Part shown: positions 6,133 through 9,077 of the stretch, in pieces
Layout of the letters: each line of letters opens with the position of its first letter
How positions within the stretch are numbered: position 1 is the stretch's first letter
Assembly (NCBI GenBank): GCA_022360075.1
Contig: JAKSDN010001152.1
Span: 1-9,077 of the forward strand
DNA from: Kiloniellales bacterium
GTDB lineage: Bacteria; Pseudomonadota; Alphaproteobacteria; Kiloniellales; JAKSDN01
DNA length: 9,077 nt
Direction: 5' to 3'
Program-made: the position numbers and the translations under genes
The notes under the pieces: generated by a model
What the model saw: only the letters and a program-made list of their open reading frames with translations
Told to the model about the DNA's origin: nothing
Database searches by the model: none

Positions 6133-7110
6133 TCAGTCGGCGGCGGCGGGCCAGAAGGTGCCGTCCTGCAGCGCGGTCGCCTTGCCGACGAGCTTCTTGC
6201 CGCCGAGCTTGGCGAGCAGCGCGAACAGCCGCGCCGAGGCGGCCTTCTCGGCGGGGCCAAAAGCGCCTGGAATGCCCTCGCGATAGCGGTCCCGCAGGCT
6301 CGTGAAGGTCTTGTCGTCGGCGACCTTCATGAGCGGGCGCAGACGCTCCCACTCCGCGTCGGACTCGTTCATCAGGGCCTTGGCCTTGCTTTCGGCCCGC
6401 AAGAAGGCCTCCAGATCGGCGCGCCGCGCTTCGGCCCAGGCTTCGTCGAAGACGTAACCGACTAAAGGCACTTCGGCTTCGACGCCCAGGGCGCGCGCCA
6501 TGTCGGCCACGCCCATGACCTGGCGCAGTCCGGCCGCCTCCAGCCGCGCCGCGAAGGGCCAAAAGGTGAGCACGGCATCGAGACGCCCGGCCAGGATCTG
6601 TTCGCTGAGCAGTGGCGGCGCGGCGAAGACCTTGTCGACCGACTCGTCGAGATCGAGGCCGTGGCGGTCGCTGGCCAAGGCGCGCAGCAACAGCCAGCTC
6701 TTGTCGATCGGTCCGCCCGCGATGCCGATCCGCTTGCCCTCGAGATCGGCGATCTCGCGCAGCGGCGAATCGGCCGGCACCATCAGCGCGCCGAGCGCGG
6801 TCGAATAGGGCACGAAGCTGAAAGTGGCGCCCTCGGCCCGCTGCCGGTTCACCCAGATCCAATCGGTAACGATGATGTCCGCCTCACCTGCTTGCAGGGC
6901 GACGCTGGTCGCGTTCTTGCTGGCCAGCGGCAGGATCTCCAGCGTGAAGCCTTCGGCTTTGTCGAGGCCGTTGGCTTTGATCGCGTCGAGCGTCCAGTTC
7001 ACCGTGCCGAACTTCAAGACGCCGATCTTGACGCTCTCGGCCCACGCCGGCTGCGCCGCCAACAGCACGATCAGCGGCAGTGCCGCCCGCAACGGACGGA
7101 AGCGATTCAT
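6133..7110 (-). CDS. Periplasmic substrate-binding protein of a NitT/TauT-type ABC importer
   Basis: A 325-residue secreted binding protein. The Sec signal peptide is residues 1-24: a basic start (MNRFRPLR), a hydrophobic core (AALPLIVLLAAQ) and cleavage after AWA. The mature protein opens with SVKIGVLKFGTVNW, then SKNATSVALQAGEADIIVTD (64-83), EGKRIGIAGG (124-133), and LDAVLTFWPFAARLEAAGL (177-195), all typical of NMT1/SsuA/TauA-like type II binding proteins. The ligand cannot be read from sequence; W39, W84 and W184 could stack on an aromatic or heterocyclic ring. The ATG at 7110 is chosen over in-frame upstream starts because of its ribosome site and the clean signal peptide. It is the first gene of the six-gene operon. 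Confidence 0.88.
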   Translation of the reverse strand: MNRFRPLRAALPLIVLLAAQPAWAESVKIGVLKFGTVNWTLDAIKANGLDKAEGFTLEILPLASKNATSVALQAGEADIIVTDWIWVNRQRAEGATFSFVPYSTALGALMVPADSPLREIADLEGKRIGIAGGPIDKSWLLLRALASDRHGLDLDESVDKVFAAPPLLSEQILAGRLDAVLTFWPFAARLEAAGLRQVMGVADMARALGVEAEVPLVGYVFDEAWAEARRADLEAFLRAESKAKALMNESDAEWERLRPLMKVADDKTFTSLRDRYREGIPGAFGPAEKAASARLFALLAKLGGKKLVGKATALQDGTFWPAAAD

Positions 7111-7116
7111 GCGATG

Positions 7117-7124
7117 TCCTCCCT
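7117..7124 (-). promoter_or_regulatory. Strong ribosome-binding site that fixes the binding-protein start
   Basis: On the minus strand the sequence reads AGGGAGGA, six bases before the ATG at 7110. It rules against the in-frame upstream ATG at 7152, which would add 14 basic residues in front of a complete signal peptide. Confidence 0.75.
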
Positions 7125-7125
7125 G

Positions 7126-7168
7126 GGTGCGCCTTTTCATTCGGTGGCGCATTTTTCAAATGGTGCGC
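7126..7168 (-). promoter_or_regulatory. Three spaced GGTG(G)CGC repeats in the operon leader (possible operator)
   Basis: ggtgcgc begins at 7126, ggtggcgc at 7143 and ggtgcgc at 7162 (plus-strand reading). Spacings of 17 and 19 bp are close to two helical turns, so a DNA-binding protein could sit on one face. They lie between the proposed -10 box and the ribosome site, a position suited to repression. The motif is short and GC-rich, so chance is possible. Confidence 0.3.
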
Positions 7169-7197
7169 ATGCTAGGAGCCGGCGCCCCGGCTTTCAA
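7169..7197 (-). promoter_or_regulatory. Candidate sigma-70-type promoter of the six-gene operon
   Basis: On the minus strand TTGAAA (7197-7192) and TAGCAT (7174-7169) are separated by exactly 17 bp. That is 5/6 and 4/6 matches to the -35 and -10 consensus. The start point would be near 7162, giving a leader of about 52 nt before the ATG at 7110. The spacer holds a palindrome, agccgg-cgcc-ccggct (7177-7192), which could bind a regulator. Confidence 0.4.
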
Positions 7198-7249
7198 CGA
7201 ATCACGGTCGCGCGCCCCGGCCCATGATCGGGATCAATCGACACGAAGC

Positions 7250-7759
7250 CTATTCGCGCAGCAGGCGATTGCGCACGAGGTACGAGACGCCGCGCGACCA
7301 GGACTTGTCGGTGTTGCCGCGGATGTCGACGCTCATGGCTCTCAGCAGCTTCGCGGACTGCGCGTCGCGCAGAAACAGATTGATGTTGAGAATGAGGTTG
7401 CTGACCTTCTGTACGGTCCCCGTGAGCGCGAGCTCGGCATCCAGGTCGCGCGCGATCGCGGCATCGCATCCGTTGCAGCCGCGAATGTAGCCGGCGGCCT
7501 CGATCTTCTCGCGCGCGGACGAGAGATCGACGATATCGTATCGTCCTGAATCGGCGAGCATCTCGCGCAAAAGGTCGCTGATCAGCGCGAGGCGCTGCTG
7601 CTCGTCCTCGCGTGGGCCGGACACCTCACCCTCGAGGCTGGTGTCGATCAGCTCGAAATCGAACACGGCGAGCCGCTTCGGTGTCTCCGCCGCCAATGCC
7701 GCCGTCCCGCTCGCAACAACAAGGGTCAAGGCAAGGCCCGTCAAACAGCTTCTCACCAT
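7250..7759 (-). CDS. Small secreted DUF2380/DUF3280-like protein
   Basis: A 169-residue protein with a Sec signal peptide (MVRSCLTGLALTLVVASGTAALA, cleavage near residue 23), so the mature protein of about 146 residues is periplasmic. It begins with RLAVFDFELIDTS (29-41), characteristic of a family annotated as DUF2380 or DUF3280; I am not sure which label applies. A central alpha/beta part (RLALISDLLREMLADSGRYDIVD) leads to CNGC (95-98), two cysteines that might form a disulfide or bind metal or heme, then DAELALTGTVQKVSNLILNINL. This recalls TolB-N/FlgO-like 'find the level of a variable' folds, by impression only. Function is unknown. The ATG follows GGGAGAG by about 7 nt. The gene lies 125 nt after the response-regulator gene and 139 nt before the importer operon, all on one strand. 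Confidence 0.75.
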   Translation of the reverse strand: MVRSCLTGLALTLVVASGTAALAAETPKRLAVFDFELIDTSLEGEVSGPREDEQQRLALISDLLREMLADSGRYDIVDLSSAREKIEAAGYIRGCNGCDAAIARDLDAELALTGTVQKVSNLILNINLFLRDAQSAKLLRAMSVDIRGNTDKSWSRGVSYLVRNRLLRE

Positions 7760-7809
7760 CGTCGCGCTCTCCCAACATCGCCTAGGCGCATCGGGGAAAA
7801 CTAGCAGAT

Positions 7810-7825
7810 CGCATCGACCCCGCCA
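7810..7825 (-). promoter_or_regulatory. Candidate sigma-54 (-24/-12) promoter
   Basis: On the minus strand the sequence is TGGCGGGGTCGATGCG. Compared with TGGCAC-N5-TTGCA it keeps TGGC, the GG-N10-GC spacing and the -12 TGC. The start would be near 7799, about 40 nt before the ATG of the secreted-protein gene. The gene just upstream encodes a sigma-54 activator, which makes the match more credible, but GC-rich DNA yields such matches by chance. Confidence 0.35.
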
Positions 7826-7884
7826 TCAGACGCAGCGCCTAGCGGGCGATAACCCGACCGGCCCAGGCCAAGCGCGCGGCGGCC

Positions 7885-9077
7885 TCAGTCGCGCTCGAGC
7901 TTGATGCCATGCTTGGCAATCCGATAGCGCAAAGTCATGCGCGTCGTGTTCAGCAGACGCGCCGCACGCGACACGTTACCGCCGGCGCGCCGCAGCGCTG
8001 ACTCGATGACCAACTTCTCCGCCTCGTCGAGGCCCACGTCCGCTCCGCCGATCTCGAGCTTCTCCTCGGCGGACGGAGCGGCATCCGCCGGAAACAGATC
8101 GAGCTCGTCGGCCGTGATCGGCGCACCGCGGTTCAGGAGCACGGCCTTCTCGATGCAGTGGTGCAGCTCGCGCACGTTACCGGGCCAATCGTGAGAGGCC
8201 AGCCGCTCCAAAGCCTCACGCGTGAAGGCGACCTTGGCGCGGCCGTAGGTCTCGGCGGTTCGCCGTGCGTGATGCTCGGCGAGCTTCGGCACATCCGACA
8301 GGGAATCCCGCAAGGCAGGCATGAAGATGCGCATCACCTTGAGGCGGAAAAAGAGGTCCGCGCGGAACCCGCCCTCGGCCACCATGGCCTCGAGGTCCCT
8401 GTTGGTGGCGGCGATGAAGCGGGCCCGCACGGGGATCTCACGATTGCTGCCGAGGCGGCGTAGCCGGCGCCGGTCCAAGAGCGCCAGCAGCTTGGCCTGA
8501 AGCTCCGGCGACAGCTCGCCGATCTCGTCCAGGAACAGCGTTCCGCCGGCGGCCTCTTCGACCAGGCCCGTTCGCCGGCCGGCGGCGCCCGTGAAAGCGC
8601 CCCGCTCGCTGCCGAACAGCTCGGCCTCGATCAGATCCTTGGGCAGGGCTGCGCAGTCCACCTGCACGAACGGGCCGGCGGAATGGTCCCCGAGATCATG
8701 GATACGTCGCGCCGCGAGGTACTTTCCGGTCCCGGTCTCGCCCTGGATCAGGATCGTCGGCGCCGCCGCGTCGCCGCTCGTCTGGATCGAGGCCATGGCC
8801 TGGATCTGTGCGCGCACCTTGGCCAAGGCAGGCGAGTCGCCGACGAAGGGATCGTCCGACGCCGCATCGGGCGGAGCCGCGGCAAACGCTCCGTCGCCGA
8901 CCTGGCCCTCGGCCCGCGCGACGGCCCGCTCGAGCTGGTCGAGGTCGACCGGTTTCTCGAGGTAGTCGACCGCCCCACGCTTCATCGCGGTGACGGCCTG
9001 TTCCACTTCGCCGTAGGCCGTCATGATGATCGCCGGCGGCGCCGCACCCGAAGAGCTAGCGCCGCCACCGTTGAGCA
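7885..9077 (-). CDS. Sigma-54-dependent NtrC-family response regulator (5' truncated at the window edge)
   Basis: The frame is open from stop TGA 7887-7885 to the right edge, so the start and phosphoacceptor aspartate lie outside. An ATG at 9024 is internal: it is the M of the receiver's IIMTAYG strand, followed by the conserved lysine in YLEKPVD. The AAA+ domain has Walker A GETGTGK (8722-8742), the sigma-54-contacting GAFTGA loop (8584-8601), Walker B GGTLFLDEI and the arginine-rich FRADLFFRLK region. The C-terminus is a Fis-type helix-turn-helix (GGNVSRAARLLNTTRMTLRYRIAKHGI). It should activate sigma-54 promoters after phosphorylation by a sensor kinase, probably encoded further right. The visible receiver carries a Gly/Ser/Ala-rich insert (NGGGASSSGAAPP) before strand 4. 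Whether it controls the secreted-protein gene or the importer operon is not shown by sequence. Confidence 0.93.
   Translation of the reverse strand, partial: LNGGGASSSGAAPPAIIMTAYGEVEQAVTAMKRGAVDYLEKPVDLDQLERAVARAEGQVGDGAFAAAPPDAASDDPFVGDSPALAKVRAQIQAMASIQTSGDAAAPTILIQGETGTGKYLAARRIHDLGDHSAGPFVQVDCAALPKDLIEAELFGSERGAFTGAAGRRTGLVEEAAGGTLFLDEIGELSPELQAKLLALLDRRRLRRLGSNREIPVRARFIAATNRDLEAMVAEGGFRADLFFRLKVMRIFMPALRDSLSDVPKLAEHHARRTAETYGRAKVAFTREALERLASHDWPGNVRELHHCIEKAVLLNRGAPITADELDLFPADAAPSAEEKLEIGGADVGLDEAEKLVIESALRRAGGNVSRAARLLNTTRMTLRYRIAKHGIKLERD

Noticed and set aside
5410..6465. 351-codon open frame on the plus strand
   Set aside because: It lies opposite the permease and binding-protein genes, both supported by domain motifs. 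Its product is rich in Arg, Gly, Gln and Glu with no recognisable fold, as expected for antisense frames in GC-rich DNA.
5846..6862. 338-codon minus-strand frame overlapping the binding protein and permease
   Set aside because: It is an alternative frame of the same strand with an Arg/Ala/Gly-rich product, while the overlapped frames show a signal peptide and family motifs.
7177..7192. agccgg/ccggct hairpin as a terminator after the secreted-protein gene
   Set aside because: No T-run follows on the minus strand, and the stem sits exactly in the spacer of a plausible promoter. A regulatory or chance palindrome is more likely.
1..9077. CRISPR arrays, tRNA or rRNA genes, transposases, phage genes, attachment sites
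   Set aside because: No regularly spaced repeats, cloverleaf or rRNA-like stretches, or recombinase motifs were seen on either strand.

Overview
The window is very GC-rich, compact bacterial DNA. Genes often overlap by four bases and GTG starts are frequent. Gene content (NtrC-type regulator, NitT/TauT-type ABC importer) and a long 'ccttcgagacg...cctcaggatgagg' inverted repeat of a kind I associate with alphaproteobacteria point to an alphaproteobacterium. The exact lineage cannot be fixed from this sequence.

Layout. Bases 1-1601 carry a plus-strand, translationally coupled run: the last codons of an unidentified protein (possibly a glycosyltransferase), then two unrelated class I SAM-dependent methyltransferases. 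Bases 1602-1871 are a convergent intergenic region filled by a roughly 150-bp palindromic repeat. From 7110 down to 1872 the minus strand carries a tight six-gene operon: periplasmic binding protein, permease and ATPase of a NitT/TauT-type importer, then an ADP-ribosylglycohydrolase-family protein, a creatininase-family amidohydrolase, and a RibD-C-type (DHFR-fold) reductase without a deaminase domain. Gaps are 12 and 7 nt and overlaps are 13, 4 and 4 nt. Further right, also on the minus strand, are a small secreted DUF2380/DUF3280-like protein and a sigma-54-dependent response regulator whose 5' end lies beyond the window.

How the genes may work together. In archaeal riboflavin synthesis a creatininase-family formamide hydrolase (ArfB) and a RibD-C-type reductase (ArfC) act one after the other on a ribosylated pyrimidine made from GTP. 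The same two families are translationally coupled here, next to a DraG-like N-glycosidase candidate, two methyltransferases and an importer. The best hypothesis is an undescribed pathway that makes, modifies, salvages or takes up a pterin/flavin-like or other N-ribosylated heterocycle. The families are clear from sequence; the pathway is inference. Whether the secreted protein and the NtrC-type regulator belong to it is open, although a candidate sigma-54 promoter lies between them.
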